A DNA stretch of 64,000 nucleotides from Emticicia aquatilis (GTDB lineage Bacteria > Bacteroidota > Bacteroidia > Cytophagales > Spirosomataceae): NCBI RefSeq assembly GCF_014644295.1, contig NZ_BMKK01000007.1, positions 124,001 to 188,000 on the forward strand. Reading direction: 5' to 3'. The position numbers were made by a program, and so were the translations under genes. Positions 24,899-34,309 of this stretch are shown here, piece by piece. Each line of letters opens with the position of its first letter. The stretch's first letter is position 1. Below the pieces are notes generated by a model that worked only from the letters and a program-made list of their open reading frames with translations, did no database searches and was not told the DNA's origin.

Positions 24899-24996
24899 CA
24901 TCAATTTATTCTCAAATATTATCTGATAGTAAGCAATTTAGCCAAAATTTTCATTTATTTTAGAGGTACAATTCAACCTCATTCCTCTAAAACCAA

Positions 24997-25629
24997 ATGA
25001 AAACATTCTCGTATGCTTTCGTATTACTTGCTTGCGTACTTTCTGCATTCAATTCTACCCAAAAAAGTGTCCGACTTTTTGATGGAAAAACCTTTAAAGG
25101 CTGGGAAGGAGATACCCTAAACACTTGGCGTATAGAAAATGGTGCTTTAGTCGGTGGTTTTTTAGATAAAGACGTACCACACAATGATTTTATATGTACT
25201 ACTCGCAGCTACGCTAATTTTATACTAAAACTCAAAGTAAAACTGACTGGGAATAAGGGTTTTATCAATTCGGGCATTCAGTTTCGTAGCCAACGCTTGA
25301 AAGACCCTGCTCACGAAATGACCGGCTATCAGGCAGATTATGGAGAAAATTATTGGGGAACACTCTACGATGAATCTCGAAGAAACAAAACGATTGCTGG
25401 GCAAGATGCAAAAATTACTCAGCAATTGATTAAACTAAACGATTGGAACGACTACGAACTACGAGCTGAAAATCGACGAATTCGCATCTACATCAACGGA
25501 AAACAAACAACCGATTATACCGAACCTGACCTAACAATTCCACAATCAGGACTCATTGGTCTACAAATTCACGGAGGTGGAGCTGCCCAAGTTGCTTTCA
25601 AAGATATTTATATGCAAGAATTACCTTAA
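24997..25629 (+). CDS. DUF1080 (3-keto-disaccharide hydrolase-like) secreted protein
   Basis: It has 210 residues with a short signal peptide (to about residue 20). The concanavalin-like DUF1080 domain shows FDGKTFKGWEGD, INSGIQFRSQR, MTGYQADYGENYWGTLYDESRR, and DWNDYELRAENRRIRIYINGKQTTDY, all standard for the family. Related proteins hydrolyse 3-keto-glycosides or bind polysaccharides. It sits at the head of a set with a PVC dehydrogenase-cupredoxin and a VCBS-repeat protein, pointing to periplasmic sugar turnover. Confidence 0.88.
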   Translation: MKTFSYAFVLLACVLSAFNSTQKSVRLFDGKTFKGWEGDTLNTWRIENGALVGGFLDKDVPHNDFICTTRSYANFILKLKVKLTGNKGFINSGIQFRSQRLKDPAHEMTGYQADYGENYWGTLYDESRRNKTIAGQDAKITQQLIKLNDWNDYELRAENRRIRIYINGKQTTDYTEPDLTIPQSGLIGLQIHGGGAAQVAFKDIYMQELP

Positions 25630-25719
25630 TCATAGATGCTTGAGCGATTTCGTTGCCTTCGACTTCGCTCAGGCATCGAAAAAATTACGACAAAACTATT
25701 CAACCTTAAAATCAAGACT

Positions 25720-28479
25720 ATGTACAAATCACGTTTCCTTTTGCTCCTGCTTTTGGGGGTGACTATTCTCCCCTCTGTCTATTCCCAAGACACAACAAAA
25801 ATCGACAAAGAATTTACGCTTGAAACTACCATGTTGGGCTATTTCTTCAAGAATGGTACAAGAAATCCTACTTTAAAAGTAAAAAAAGGGAGTAGAGTAA
25901 GAATTAATATCATCAACGGAGAGGTAATGACCCACGATATTGCTTTAGAGAAATTGGGCATTAAAAGCGGGACCGTTTCTGAAAAAGGCTCAAAGTCGAG
26001 TATCACTTTTGTGGCTGATAAAAACGATACTTATTATTGTACTGTTCCTGGTCATCGTGCCGCTGGTATGGTTGGTAAATTGGAAGTTGTAGAAGGAGAA
26101 ATAATTGAAAAAATTGTAGTGGGTAAATTACCCATGAAGAATGGTAAACCACTCAATCTTAACTTTGAAACAGGAGATTTACGTGATTGGACTGCCACTG
26201 GCGATGCCTTTGCAAGTCCTTTGATTAATGCTGACCCATCGCCCATTCATGATAAAGATATGACGATTGGTTTTGAAGGCAAAAACTTCCTTAGTTCTGG
26301 CGGTACAGTCAATTATAAACTAACAGGAACACTAACTTCTGTTCCTTTTGCCGTAACTCAGCCTTATGCTTCGTTTATGGTATCGGGTGGGGCTTTGCAA
26401 GATACTCGTGTAGAAATTGTTTTAGCAGATACCAAAAAAGTAATTTTTCAATCAACAGGGCAGGGGAGAGCTAATCTTCAGCCAGTAGTGGTTGATTTAA
26501 GAAAATACCTCAATAAAAATATCTTTGTCAGAATTATAGATAAAGAAACTGGTATTTCGCAAATACCTTACATTCCTAACGATAAATTGGCTCATATCAA
26601 TTTTGATAATTTCTTATTTTATCCTTCACGACCAGATTTTCAAAACGAATTATTTCAAAAAGATATTATTGTTTTACCACCACTCGACCCCATTATCAAT
26701 GCTGGACTTTCAGGAGTTGAGGCCGCAAAAGCCATGACCCCACCTAAAGGTTTCAAGATTACGTTGGCCGCTGCCGAACCAGATATTGTAAGACCGATTG
26801 CCTTTACGATTGATTGGCGTGGAAGACTTTGGGTGGTAGAGGGGCATACTTACCCTGTACCCGCTCCCGAAGGTCAAGGACGTGATAGAATCTTGATTTT
26901 TGAAGATACAAACGGCGATGGAACACTCGATAGTCGTAAGGTTTTCATAGAAAATCTGAATCTTGTTAGTGGTATAGAAGTGGGCATGGGTGGTGTTTGG
27001 GTTGGAGCTGCTCCTTATTTATTGTTTATTCCGACCGATTTTACTACTGATAAGCCAACGGGTGAGCCACAAAAACTATTAGATGGCTGGGGAACACAAG
27101 ATACGCACGAAACCCTCAATAGCCTAAGATGGGGGCCTGATGGCTGGCTTTATGGTACACATGGAGTTTTTACACACTCAAAAGTTGGCAAACCAGGAAC
27201 ACCCGACGACCAACGCACCAAACTTAATGCAGGTATTTGGCGATACCACCCAACGAAGCACATTTTTGAGTTATTTGCCGAAGGCACGAGCAATCCGTGG
27301 GGTTTAGATTTCAATAATTATGGACATGCTTTTATCACGGCTTGCGTGATTCCGCATTTATACCACATGATTCAAGGTGGGCGTTATGTACGTCAAGGTG
27401 GCAAGCATTTCAATCCATATATCTATGATGATATTAAAACCATTGCCGACCATGCCCATTATTTGGGCGACCGTGGGCCTCATGCCGGAAATTTCCGCTC
27501 GGCAGCCGCAGGTGGCGGACACGCCCACGCAGGTGCAATGATATATTTGGGTGGAAATAATTGGCCGAAAGAATACCGCAATAATATTTTCATGAATAAT
27601 ATTAATGGTGCAAGATTGAACATTGATGAGCTGACGCGTGAAGGTTCAGGCTATGTAGGTAAACACAAAAAAGATTTTATGCCAATGAATGATAGCTGGT
27701 CGCAGTGGCTCAATTTCAAATACGACCCAAGTGGGTCAGTTTTTGCGATTGACTGGTATGATAAAAACCAATGCCATAGTCCAAATCCCGATGTGCATGA
27801 CAAAACAATGGGGCGAATTTTTAAGATTAGCTACGAAACTGATAAATGGGTACAAGCAGATTTACGCAAAGCAACTGACTTAGAATTGGTTAATTATCAG
27901 TTAAATCCGAATGAATGGTATGTGCGTCAGGCAAGAACAATTTTGCAAGAAAGAGGAGGAAATAAGCAAGTGTACGATGCCCTAAAAGTTATTCTGAATA
28001 CAAATCCAGATATTAGTCGGAAATTGAGGGCTTTGTGGACACTTTATGTAACTAACGGCCTTTCGGAGAAAGAATTGATAGATTTGCTTTCAAACCAAAG
28101 TGAATACATCAGAAGTTGGTCGATTCAGTTTTTGGCTGAAAATAACATCGTTTCATCAGATGCTTTAAAACAATTTGGTGTAATGGCTAAAACTGACAAA
28201 TCTGCTTTGGTGAGGCTTTATTTGGCGTCGGCTATGCAAAGAATCGAGCCAAACAAACGTTGGGAAGTAGTGGAGGCTCTCGCTCAAAAAACTGAAGATA
28301 TTACCGACCATAATTTACCGTTGATGATTTGGTATGCTGCCGAGCCTTTGGCCGATGTTGATGCCAAAAGAGCGATTCAGATGGCAGAAAAAAGTCCTAT
28401 TCCTAAGTTTTTGGAATACATGAAAAAAAGAACGAATAACTCAACTACGGATAGCGGAAACCACAACCATACTCATTAA
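25720..28479 (+). CDS. Cupredoxin-PVC-type dehydrogenase fusion protein
   Basis: It has 919 residues from the ATG at 25720; a longer frame from 25636 is rejected because a signal peptide starts at MYKSRFLLLL and cleaves near YSQ. An N-terminal type-1 copper domain (about 30-125) has ligands H72, C107, H112 and M117 in the order CTVPGHRAAGM. An approximately 190-residue beta-sandwich follows. The membrane-bound dehydrogenase (PVC-type, beta-propeller) domain starts near residue 340 at PPKGFKITLAAAEPDIVRP and runs through WGPDGWLYGTHGV. HEAT-like repeats (about 730-890) end the protein, with an HNHTH tail. No CxxCH haem motif is present, so the copper domain may replace the usual cytochrome domain. 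Confidence 0.85.
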   Translation: MYKSRFLLLLLLGVTILPSVYSQDTTKIDKEFTLETTMLGYFFKNGTRNPTLKVKKGSRVRINIINGEVMTHDIALEKLGIKSGTVSEKGSKSSITFVADKNDTYYCTVPGHRAAGMVGKLEVVEGEIIEKIVVGKLPMKNGKPLNLNFETGDLRDWTATGDAFASPLINADPSPIHDKDMTIGFEGKNFLSSGGTVNYKLTGTLTSVPFAVTQPYASFMVSGGALQDTRVEIVLADTKKVIFQSTGQGRANLQPVVVDLRKYLNKNIFVRIIDKETGISQIPYIPNDKLAHINFDNFLFYPSRPDFQNELFQKDIIVLPPLDPIINAGLSGVEAAKAMTPPKGFKITLAAAEPDIVRPIAFTIDWRGRLWVVEGHTYPVPAPEGQGRDRILIFEDTNGDGTLDSRKVFIENLNLVSGIEVGMGGVWVGAAPYLLFIPTDFTTDKPTGEPQKLLDGWGTQDTHETLNSLRWGPDGWLYGTHGVFTHSKVGKPGTPDDQRTKLNAGIWRYHPTKHIFELFAEGTSNPWGLDFNNYGHAFITACVIPHLYHMIQGGRYVRQGGKHFNPYIYDDIKTIADHAHYLGDRGPHAGNFRSAAAGGGHAHAGAMIYLGGNNWPKEYRNNIFMNNINGARLNIDELTREGSGYVGKHKKDFMPMNDSWSQWLNFKYDPSGSVFAIDWYDKNQCHSPNPDVHDKTMGRIFKISYETDKWVQADLRKATDLELVNYQLNPNEWYVRQARTILQERGGNKQVYDALKVILNTNPDISRKLRALWTLYVTNGLSEKELIDLLSNQSEYIRSWSIQFLAENNIVSSDALKQFGVMAKTDKSALVRLYLASAMQRIEPNKRWEVVEALAQKTEDITDHNLPLMIWYAAEPLADVDAKRAIQMAEKSPIPKFLEYMKKRTNNSTTDSGNHNHTH

Positions 28480-28505
28480 TCCAAAATTTTAGACTGAAAA
28501 TCAAT

Positions 28506-29693
28506 ATGAAAAAATATTTCAAAATATTCCTACAATATAGCCTTTGCGGTAGTTTGTTGGGCGTAATATCGCTTCCTGCTTTTGCCCAAGATTTCAAAAA
28601 AACAACACTTTCGAGAGAGTTTTTATCGGAGGGTGGAGCTGTGGCTGATTTGAACAAAGATGGCAAACTTGATATTGTAGCGGGCTACTATTGGTTTGAA
28701 GCACCCAACTGGACTCGTCACGAAATGGCTCCTTCAAGGGTATTTAAACCTCGTGAAGAATACAGCAATTCATTTCTTAATTTCGGAATGGACGTAAATT
28801 TGGATGGCTGGGACGACGTAGTGATTATTGATTATCCAGGGAAACCCGCTTTTTGGTTTGAAAACCCCAAAAAACAGCAAGTAAGCGAATGGAAAAAGCA
28901 CATCATCGCCGATTCGGTGGGAATAGCCAACGAATCTCCCAATTTTGTGGATATTGATGGCGATGGAAGACTGGATATTTTGTGCGGAGATAAAGCCAAA
29001 AAACAAATTGTTTGGCTAAAATCACCGAGTAAAAAAGGAGAAACTACGTGGAAAAGATTTAATTTGACAAAAGAAAAGGTAGCTGGTACAGAGATGTTTT
29101 CGCACGGAATTGGCTATGGCGATATTAATAACGATGGAATAAAAGACGTAGTGATTCGTGAAGGTTGGTATCAAGGTACAAAAGACCTCAATGGGGGAAA
29201 TTGGGAGTTTCACCCAGCAAATTTGGGCGAGCCGTGCTCTCACATGCAAGTTTTTGACGTAAACGGTGATGGCAAAAACGATGTCGTGGCGGCATCGGCT
29301 CACGCTTTGGGGGTTTGGTATTATGAGCAAATCAATGAAAACGGGAAAATAGACTTCAAAACCCACACGATTAGCACAACTACTGCCCAAACTCACTCAT
29401 CAATTATGGCCGATTTGAATGGCGATGGAAAGAAAGAATACATAACAGGTAAACGTTATTTGGCACATAATGGCAGAGATGCTGGCGATGCCGATGCTCC
29501 GATTTTGATGTATTTCGAGTTTGATTCTAAAAAACAACCTTATTGGACCGAGCACATCATTGATAATGATTCAGGCTCGGGACTCAACGTAACGGTTGCT
29601 GATATGAATAAAGATGGCAAACTCGACATTATTATTGTGAATAAAAATGGCGTGTTTTTATTAGAAAATAATTTGAAGAAAAAAGGGAAATAG
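28506..29693 (+). CDS. Secreted FG-GAP/VCBS-repeat protein
   Basis: It has 395 residues with a signal peptide ending FAQ. About six FG-GAP blades carry calcium loops of the type DLNKDGKLDIV, DVNLDGWDDVV, DIDGDGRLDIL, DINNDGIKDVV, DVNGDGKNDVV and DLNGDGKKEYI. The fold is a seven-bladed propeller like integrin alpha subunits; many such Bacteroidota proteins accompany the PVC dehydrogenase and DUF1080 in sugar catabolic loci. It lies 26 bases downstream of the fusion protein and is probably in one operon. Confidence 0.9.
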   Translation: MKKYFKIFLQYSLCGSLLGVISLPAFAQDFKKTTLSREFLSEGGAVADLNKDGKLDIVAGYYWFEAPNWTRHEMAPSRVFKPREEYSNSFLNFGMDVNLDGWDDVVIIDYPGKPAFWFENPKKQQVSEWKKHIIADSVGIANESPNFVDIDGDGRLDILCGDKAKKQIVWLKSPSKKGETTWKRFNLTKEKVAGTEMFSHGIGYGDINNDGIKDVVIREGWYQGTKDLNGGNWEFHPANLGEPCSHMQVFDVNGDGKNDVVAASAHALGVWYYEQINENGKIDFKTHTISTTTAQTHSSIMADLNGDGKKEYITGKRYLAHNGRDAGDADAPILMYFEFDSKKQPYWTEHIIDNDSGSGLNVTVADMNKDGKLDIIIVNKNGVFLLENNLKKKGK

Positions 29694-29698
29694 ATTAA

Positions 29699-30064
29699 AT
29701 GGAGATAAAAGTACATCAGTATGATAAACAAATAATTGCCGAAGTAATCTCTGATTCATTGGTTATTGCTAATCTTGAAGACGGTATTGACTTAGTTGGA
29801 AATCTATATTATCAAGGTTTTGATAAAGTAATGATTGAAAAAGATATTATTACTGAGCAATTTTTCGATTTAAAAACTAAATTAGCTGGCGAAATCCTTC
29901 AAAAATTTTCTAACTACAAAATAAAATTAGCTATTGTTGGAGACTTTAGTAAGTATGAAAGCAGTAGCCTTAAAGATTTTATTTTTGAGAGTAATAAACA
30001 CGGTCATATTTTCTTTGTAGATTCAAAGCCAGAAGCCATTGAACGATTTTTAAAGTATAATTGA
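29699..30064 (+). CDS. DUF4180 protein
   Basis: It has 121 residues. The sequence reads IAEVISDSLVIANLEDGIDLVGNLYYQGFDKVMIEKDIITEQFFDLKTKLAGEILQKF, the diagnostic DUF4180 order (STAS-like alpha/beta fold). No signal peptide. It lies five bases after the VCBS stop codon but is unlike its neighbours in function, so it may simply be trailing in the transcript. Related proteins are encoded beside varied regulators; role unknown. Confidence 0.82.
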   Translation: MEIKVHQYDKQIIAEVISDSLVIANLEDGIDLVGNLYYQGFDKVMIEKDIITEQFFDLKTKLAGEILQKFSNYKIKLAIVGDFSKYESSSLKDFIFESNKHGHIFFVDSKPEAIERFLKYN

Positions 30065-30082
30065 TTTAAATATAGTTGATAA

Positions 30083-30403
30083 ATGATAGCGAATACACCA
30101 AAACCGCCTTATTATGCCGTAATTTTTACATCTTACAGGACTGATATTGATAACGGCTATGGCGAGATGGCCGATAGAATGGTTGAGTTGGGTAGTCAAA
30201 TGAAAGGTTTTCTTGGTATAGAATCGGCTCGAAACGAAATCGGGATTACGGTTTCGTATTGGGAATCATTAGAAGATATTAGAAACTGGAAACAAAATGC
30301 CGAGCATCAGATTGCTCAACAAACAGGTCGAAAAGAATGGTATAAAGCCTACAAAACCCGAATCTGTAAAGTAGAAAGAGACTATGGATTTGAACAAGAA
30401 TAA
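30083..30403 (+). CDS. Antibiotic biosynthesis monooxygenase-like (ABM) domain protein
   Basis: It has 106 residues with a single ferredoxin-like ABM domain. YYAVIFTSYRTDIDNGYGEMADRMVELGSQMKGFLGIESARNEIGITVSYWESLEDIRNWKQNAEH is the family sequence order. Members degrade haem, oxidise quinols or bind small aromatic compounds. It converges with the LytTR regulator gene, with three bases between the stop codons. Substrate unknown. Confidence 0.87.
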   Translation: MIANTPKPPYYAVIFTSYRTDIDNGYGEMADRMVELGSQMKGFLGIESARNEIGITVSYWESLEDIRNWKQNAEHQIAQQTGRKEWYKAYKTRICKVERDYGFEQE

Positions 30404-30406
30404 ACT

Positions 30407-31099
30407 CTAAAGCCTCAATCGTTCCCGAATCTCGCTGAGCTTATCTTCATACGAAGCCCCAACCGAAATTTCTTCACCCGTCACCCATACCGATTGGCGG
30501 GTAATTTTTTGTATTTTATTCACTGCCACAATATACGAGCGATGTATTCTGATAAATTGATTAGTAGGCAGTTGGGCCATACATTCGCCAATGTTTTGTC
30601 GGCATAAAAGCTTTTTATTCGGCAGTACATAAGCCATATAATTTCCTTCAGCTTCTACATAAAGTATGTCATCGAGCAATACTTTTTCTTCTTCGTAGCC
30701 AGTTTTCAGAAACAGAAAATTGGGTGCAGTATCGGTTCGAGAAAGCTTCATTTCGAGGGCTTTATTACAAGCTTTCGTAAACCTTACTAACGAAAATGGT
30801 TTTAAAAGATAGTCAACAGCATCGAGTTCAAATCCTTTCACTGCATATTCTGAATAGGCCGTTGTGAAGATAATCATGGGCGTTTTTTGAAGAATATGCA
30901 CAAACTCAATGCCCGAAATATCAGGCATTTTTATATCCAAAAAAATCAAATCAACTTTGTTTTGCTGCAAATATGGAATTGCCTCAAAAGCATCGGTAAA
31001 AGTTGCTTTTAGTTCAAGAAATGGCACTTTTTGTGCATGAATTTCTATTACTTCTAAAGCTCTTGGTTCGTCGTCGATGGCAATGGCGTTTATTGTCAT
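30407..31099 (-). CDS. LytTR-family response regulator
   Basis: It has 230 residues from the ATG at 31099; an upstream in-frame start would add ten residues before the receiver fold and is less likely. The receiver domain opens INAIAIDDEPRALEVIEIHA with the acidic pair DD and phosphoacceptor Asp in IFLDIKMPDISG, followed by T/S and K in FTTAYSEYAVKGFELDAVDYLLKPF. A LytTR DNA-binding domain (about 130-230) includes the EAEGNYMAYV and FIRIHRSYIVAVNKI motifs. Partner of the adjacent sensor kinase. Confidence 0.92.
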   Translation of the reverse strand: MTINAIAIDDEPRALEVIEIHAQKVPFLELKATFTDAFEAIPYLQQNKVDLIFLDIKMPDISGIEFVHILQKTPMIIFTTAYSEYAVKGFELDAVDYLLKPFSLVRFTKACNKALEMKLSRTDTAPNFLFLKTGYEEEKVLLDDILYVEAEGNYMAYVLPNKKLLCRQNIGECMAQLPTNQFIRIHRSYIVAVNKIQKITRQSVWVTGEEISVGASYEDKLSEIRERLRL

Positions 31100-31136
31100 A
31101 TTTGCTTGATGGTCAGACCTTCGGTGCAAACCTTTT

Positions 31137-32714
31137 TTAGTAAATTCCGATAATCAAAGATACAAAATAATCGTTGTCTGATACTTGAATATCAAGTGTA
31201 TGGCGGTTCGGATAAATTAATTCAAGGCGTTTTTTTACATTCTCTAATCCAATGCCATTATTTGCTTGTTCGGGCGAATTCTCTTGTTTTGGGTGCAGGC
31301 TATTATGTACTTTAAAATAAAGTTTCTGGGCATCGTGCGTAAGTGTAATGTATATCCACGAAGGGCTTCTGAAACTTATACCATGTTTAAAGGCATTCTC
31401 AACAAATGGATTAAGCAACATCGGTGAAATAAAAATCTCTCGCTCGCTATTTTGTATATTTACCTTGATTTCAATGTTATGATTTTCATCAATTCTCATG
31501 CGTTGAATATCAATATAGTTATGCAAATACTCAATTTCTTTACTCAATGGAATGCGGTCTTGGTGGTTTTCATTCAGCATAAAACGCATCATATCTCCCA
31601 GTTTTTGAATACCATCAGAGGTTTTTTCGGCATTTTCTTTCAATGAAACCGAATAAAGTGTGTTCAGTGCATTGAATAAAAAATGTGGGTTTATCTGAGA
31701 GCGAAGGTTCAACAATTCCGCCGATTTTGATACAATTTGTGTTTTAAGCTCGATTTTTTCTTTGAAAATGACTTTTCTTAAAAAGGCAATAACAATAGAA
31801 ACAAAGGTAAATATCAAGAATAATTGAAAAATCCATTCAGCATGAAAACCTAAATAAACATGGGAGTAAGTTAACCAACTTATATATTGGATAAAATATC
31901 CACCAATTGCCCCCAAAAGATTGATAAATAGAAAATAAATCGCTCCGTTCTGAAATGACTTCGATTTTATAGAAGAAAAATAGGGGAGAACTTTCTTATA
32001 AAATGCCTCTTGAGCAAAGTAAATAGTAGTGGCACCAATGGCCATTAAAGATAGCTCTCTGACTGCTCCATACCAATAGTCTTTGCGTGGAAGGTTGGCC
32101 GTTATAGCTACCAACATCATAAAACCAGCGATTGAAATATTCAGGAAATATATCAAATACTGAAAATTCTCTTCTTTTTCTTCATTCAATTTCTGATTTA
32201 GGAAATAATATAACTGGGCAAAACCTTCATAGAACAAAATAATAACTATTGCTGCCAAAGAATTTGTAAAGAAAAAGAGCTTTCGGAAAAGAGAATAGAC
32301 TTTTATACCTATTACTTGTTCTTGATTATCTACTCTATGCCGAATGTATAATTTAAGAAAATCAAACAAAAATACACCTGTAACCACAAAGCAAATACTC
32401 ATAAAAAAAAGTATAAATAGCTGGTAGTCAATCTTTTTTTCTTTGAATCGAGGATAGATATAGTAATGAAAAATAAACCAACCGCCTAAGAAAAATACTG
32501 CTCCCGTAATGATTGGAAATATCGTATTTGAGAAGTGATTATAGCTTCTGAGTGGTCCCCAAATAAGTTCGTGCGGCACTCTATTCAGTTCCGCAATCGT
32601 GACTGTTTGGTCAAAGCTGCTTGCTTCTTGAAACAACCTTCGGGTGACATAAATGATTGTCGAAATAAAAACAAGGAAGAACTCGTATCGTCTGATTTTT
32701 TGTAATGATTGCAT
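31137..32714 (-). CDS. Sensor histidine kinase, LytS-like (His_kinase family)
   Basis: It has 525 residues from the ATG at 32714. Eight or so transmembrane segments fill the first 300 residues (a 7TM-type or membrane sensor), then a cytosolic kinase core. The phosphoacceptor region reads INPHFLFNALNTLYSVSL, the N box NPFVENAFKHGIS, and the G box NGIGLENVKKRLELIYP. It lies 37 bases upstream of its LytTR regulator in the same operon. Signal and target genes are unknown. Confidence 0.9.
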   Translation of the reverse strand: MQSLQKIRRYEFFLVFISTIIYVTRRLFQEASSFDQTVTIAELNRVPHELIWGPLRSYNHFSNTIFPIITGAVFFLGGWFIFHYYIYPRFKEKKIDYQLFILFFMSICFVVTGVFLFDFLKLYIRHRVDNQEQVIGIKVYSLFRKLFFFTNSLAAIVIILFYEGFAQLYYFLNQKLNEEKEENFQYLIYFLNISIAGFMMLVAITANLPRKDYWYGAVRELSLMAIGATTIYFAQEAFYKKVLPYFSSIKSKSFQNGAIYFLFINLLGAIGGYFIQYISWLTYSHVYLGFHAEWIFQLFLIFTFVSIVIAFLRKVIFKEKIELKTQIVSKSAELLNLRSQINPHFLFNALNTLYSVSLKENAEKTSDGIQKLGDMMRFMLNENHQDRIPLSKEIEYLHNYIDIQRMRIDENHNIEIKVNIQNSEREIFISPMLLNPFVENAFKHGISFRSPSWIYITLTHDAQKLYFKVHNSLHPKQENSPEQANNGIGLENVKKRLELIYPNRHTLDIQVSDNDYFVSLIIGIY

Positions 32715-32838
32715 AGCCTTTTCATAATTTTTCAACAAAACTATGCTCCGAAATTACACAAAACTCAAAAATGTTTTAGAAGTACAGGAAAATGTGATGA
32801 AATTGTAGTACAAGTTTCCAATTTGTGTTACAACACAC

Positions 32839-33213
32839 TCAAAACCCAATTTTTCTACGTTCGGGTTCTTCCGTAATTATTCTCATGACGTTTCCTGTAA
32901 AACGATTTTCGTATTTTTCGTGCCAGTATGCCGCCGCCATTTGCCATTTTTCTACTTCGGCTTTTAGTTTTTCATTTTCGAGTTGGAGTTTTTCCATCGA
33001 AAAATCAACAGGATGAAGTTCAATATCCATTAAGTCAACAATACCAACGCTCAAAACTTTGGCAATTTCGGTAGCTCTCGAAATCGTCAATTCGGTTTTA
33101 TTGCGTTCAATATCACCGTAGGCCGTAGTCGAGATTCCCAACATATCGGCCATGTTTTCTTGCGAATAACCCTTTTGTAAGCGTATATTTCTAATTTTAT
33201 CACCTGTGTTCAT
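32839..33213 (-). CDS. XRE-family transcriptional regulator with C-terminal coiled coil
   Basis: It has 124 residues. The HTH_XRE domain (1-60) has KIRNIRLQKGYSQENMADMLGISTTAYGDIERNKTELTI. A hydrophobic link SVGIVDLMDIELHP follows, and then a heptad-rich helix (VDFSMEKLQLENEKLKAEVEKWQ) suitable for dimerisation. Preceded and followed by regulators or spacers; a CCCC-AAAGGGG repeat lies just upstream. Target unknown. Such short XRE regulators are common in Bacteroidota. Confidence 0.85.
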   Translation of the reverse strand: MNTGDKIRNIRLQKGYSQENMADMLGISTTAYGDIERNKTELTISRATEIAKVLSVGIVDLMDIELHPVDFSMEKLQLENEKLKAEVEKWQMAAAYWHEKYENRFTGNVMRIITEEPERRKIGF

Positions 33214-33463
33214 AGCCCCCAGCCGAATCGTCGGCCCGTCCCCAAAGGGGAGTTTAAATTTGATTGTAAAAGCTGAAATCAGTTTTTCTGAGAAAATATC
33301 TGAAATTCTGACTACAAATTTCTAAAAGAATTAACATCTTTGTATCGAACAATTCGGCAACTTAGAAAGTTCTGTTTTGAACTTAGATAGATAACGTTAC
33401 GTTTTGTTAGATAGCATACAGTTTTTAATATTACTGATAACAAATAACTAATTACAGAAAAAT

Positions 33464-34138
33464 ATGCATTTTGGAGAAGAATTTCGTAAGTATGCCGTAC
33501 ATCACATGGGCATGAGCGGTTTAGGGATTGATGATTATATGAAGCACAACGTTCAGAATATGACTCCAAATATCATCGAAGAGCGTCCGATGCGTTTTGC
33601 CGCTATCGACGTGTTCTCTCGTTTGATTATGGACCGTATCATTTTCTTAGGAACAGGCGTTGACGATTACGTAGCAAACGTAGTAGTAGCACAATTGCTT
33701 TTCTTAGAGTCAGTTGATGCTAAAAAAGACGTTTTGATGTACATCAATAGCCCAGGTGGGTCGGTTTATGCAGGTTTGGGTATGTACGATACCATGCAGT
33801 ATGTTCGCCCTGACGTAGCTACAATCTGTACTTCATTAGCAGCTTCAATGGGAGCGGTATTGTTGGCAGGTGGTGCAGCAGGTAAGCGTTCGGCATTGCC
33901 ACACGCACGTGTGATGATTCACCAACCAAGTGGTGGTGCTCAAGGACAATCACGTGATATGGAGATTACAGTGAAGGAAATCATTAAATTACGTCACGAA
34001 TTATATGAAATCTTAGCAAATCATACAGGAAAAACAATCGAGCAGGTAGAACAAGACTCTGACCGTGACTACTGGATGAAAGCTGAAGAAGCAAAAACTT
34101 ATGGTTTGATTGACGAGGTTTTGTATCGTGATAAATAA
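33464..34138 (+). CDS. clpP: ATP-dependent Clp protease proteolytic subunit
   Basis: Serine protease chamber of the ClpXP/ClpAP proteases in the cytosol. It has 224 residues with the usual ClpP core from about residue 35. Catalytic Ser lies in [10 protein letters not shown], His in [12 protein letters not shown] and Asp in the DSDRDYW region. A leader of some 35 residues ([15 protein letters not shown]...) precedes [10 protein letters not shown] and may be processed, as in many Bacteroidota. clpX is not adjacent. rpe follows after a hairpin region. Confidence 0.96.
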   Translation: MHFGEEFRKYAVHHMGMSGLGIDDYMKHNVQNMTPNIIEERPMRFAAIDVFSRLIMDRIIFLGTGVDDYVANVVVAQLLFLESVDAKKDVLMYINSPGGSVYAGLGMYDTMQYVRPDVATICTSLAASMGAVLLAGGAAGKRSALPHARVMIHQPSGGAQGQSRDMEITVKEIIKLRHELYEILANHTGKTIEQVEQDSDRDYWMKAEEAKTYGLIDEVLYRDK

Positions 34139-34144
34139 TCGTAA

Positions 34145-34163
34145 CACAATTTTCTAAATTGTG
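34145..34163 (+). terminator. Hairpin downstream of clpP
   Basis: CACAATT (34145-34151) pairs with AATTGTG (34157-34163) six bases after the stop. A longer imperfect stem (34164-34211) ending in TTTATTTTTTG follows and probably supplies the actual termination. Confidence 0.5.
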
Positions 34164-34243
34164 CTAAATGTGCTGCAATTTGTTATTTCTGATAGCAAGT
34201 TGTGGCATATTTATTTTTTGAATATTAGCTTTTGCAGTTATTT

Positions 34244-34264
34244 GAACGAAATAAAATTTCGTTC
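34244..34264. repeat. GAACGAAAT palindrome before rpe
   Basis: Arms GAACGAAAT (34244-34252) and ATTTCGTTC (34256-34264) followed by CACAG; the same layout with a different stem is present at 19870-19896 (GCGAACTGGAAGTTCGCTCCACA). Belongs to a family of intergenic palindromes with a shared CCACA tail. Confidence 0.55.
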
Positions 34265-34279
34265 CACAGTTTTAAGCCC

Positions 34280-34287
34280 TAACTTTG
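34280..34287 (+). promoter_or_regulatory. Candidate -7 box for rpe
   Basis: TAACTTTG matches the TAnnTTTG consensus, 22 bases before the rpe ATG. A TTTC, one base from the TTTG -33 consensus, sits at 19-base spacing. Confidence 0.55.
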
Positions 34288-34309
34288 CAAAAAAATATTC
34301 AGAAAAAGT

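Noticed and set aside
30407-30436. Terminator between the ABM and LytTR genes
   Set aside because: The stop codons are three bases apart and no stem with a T-run is visible.
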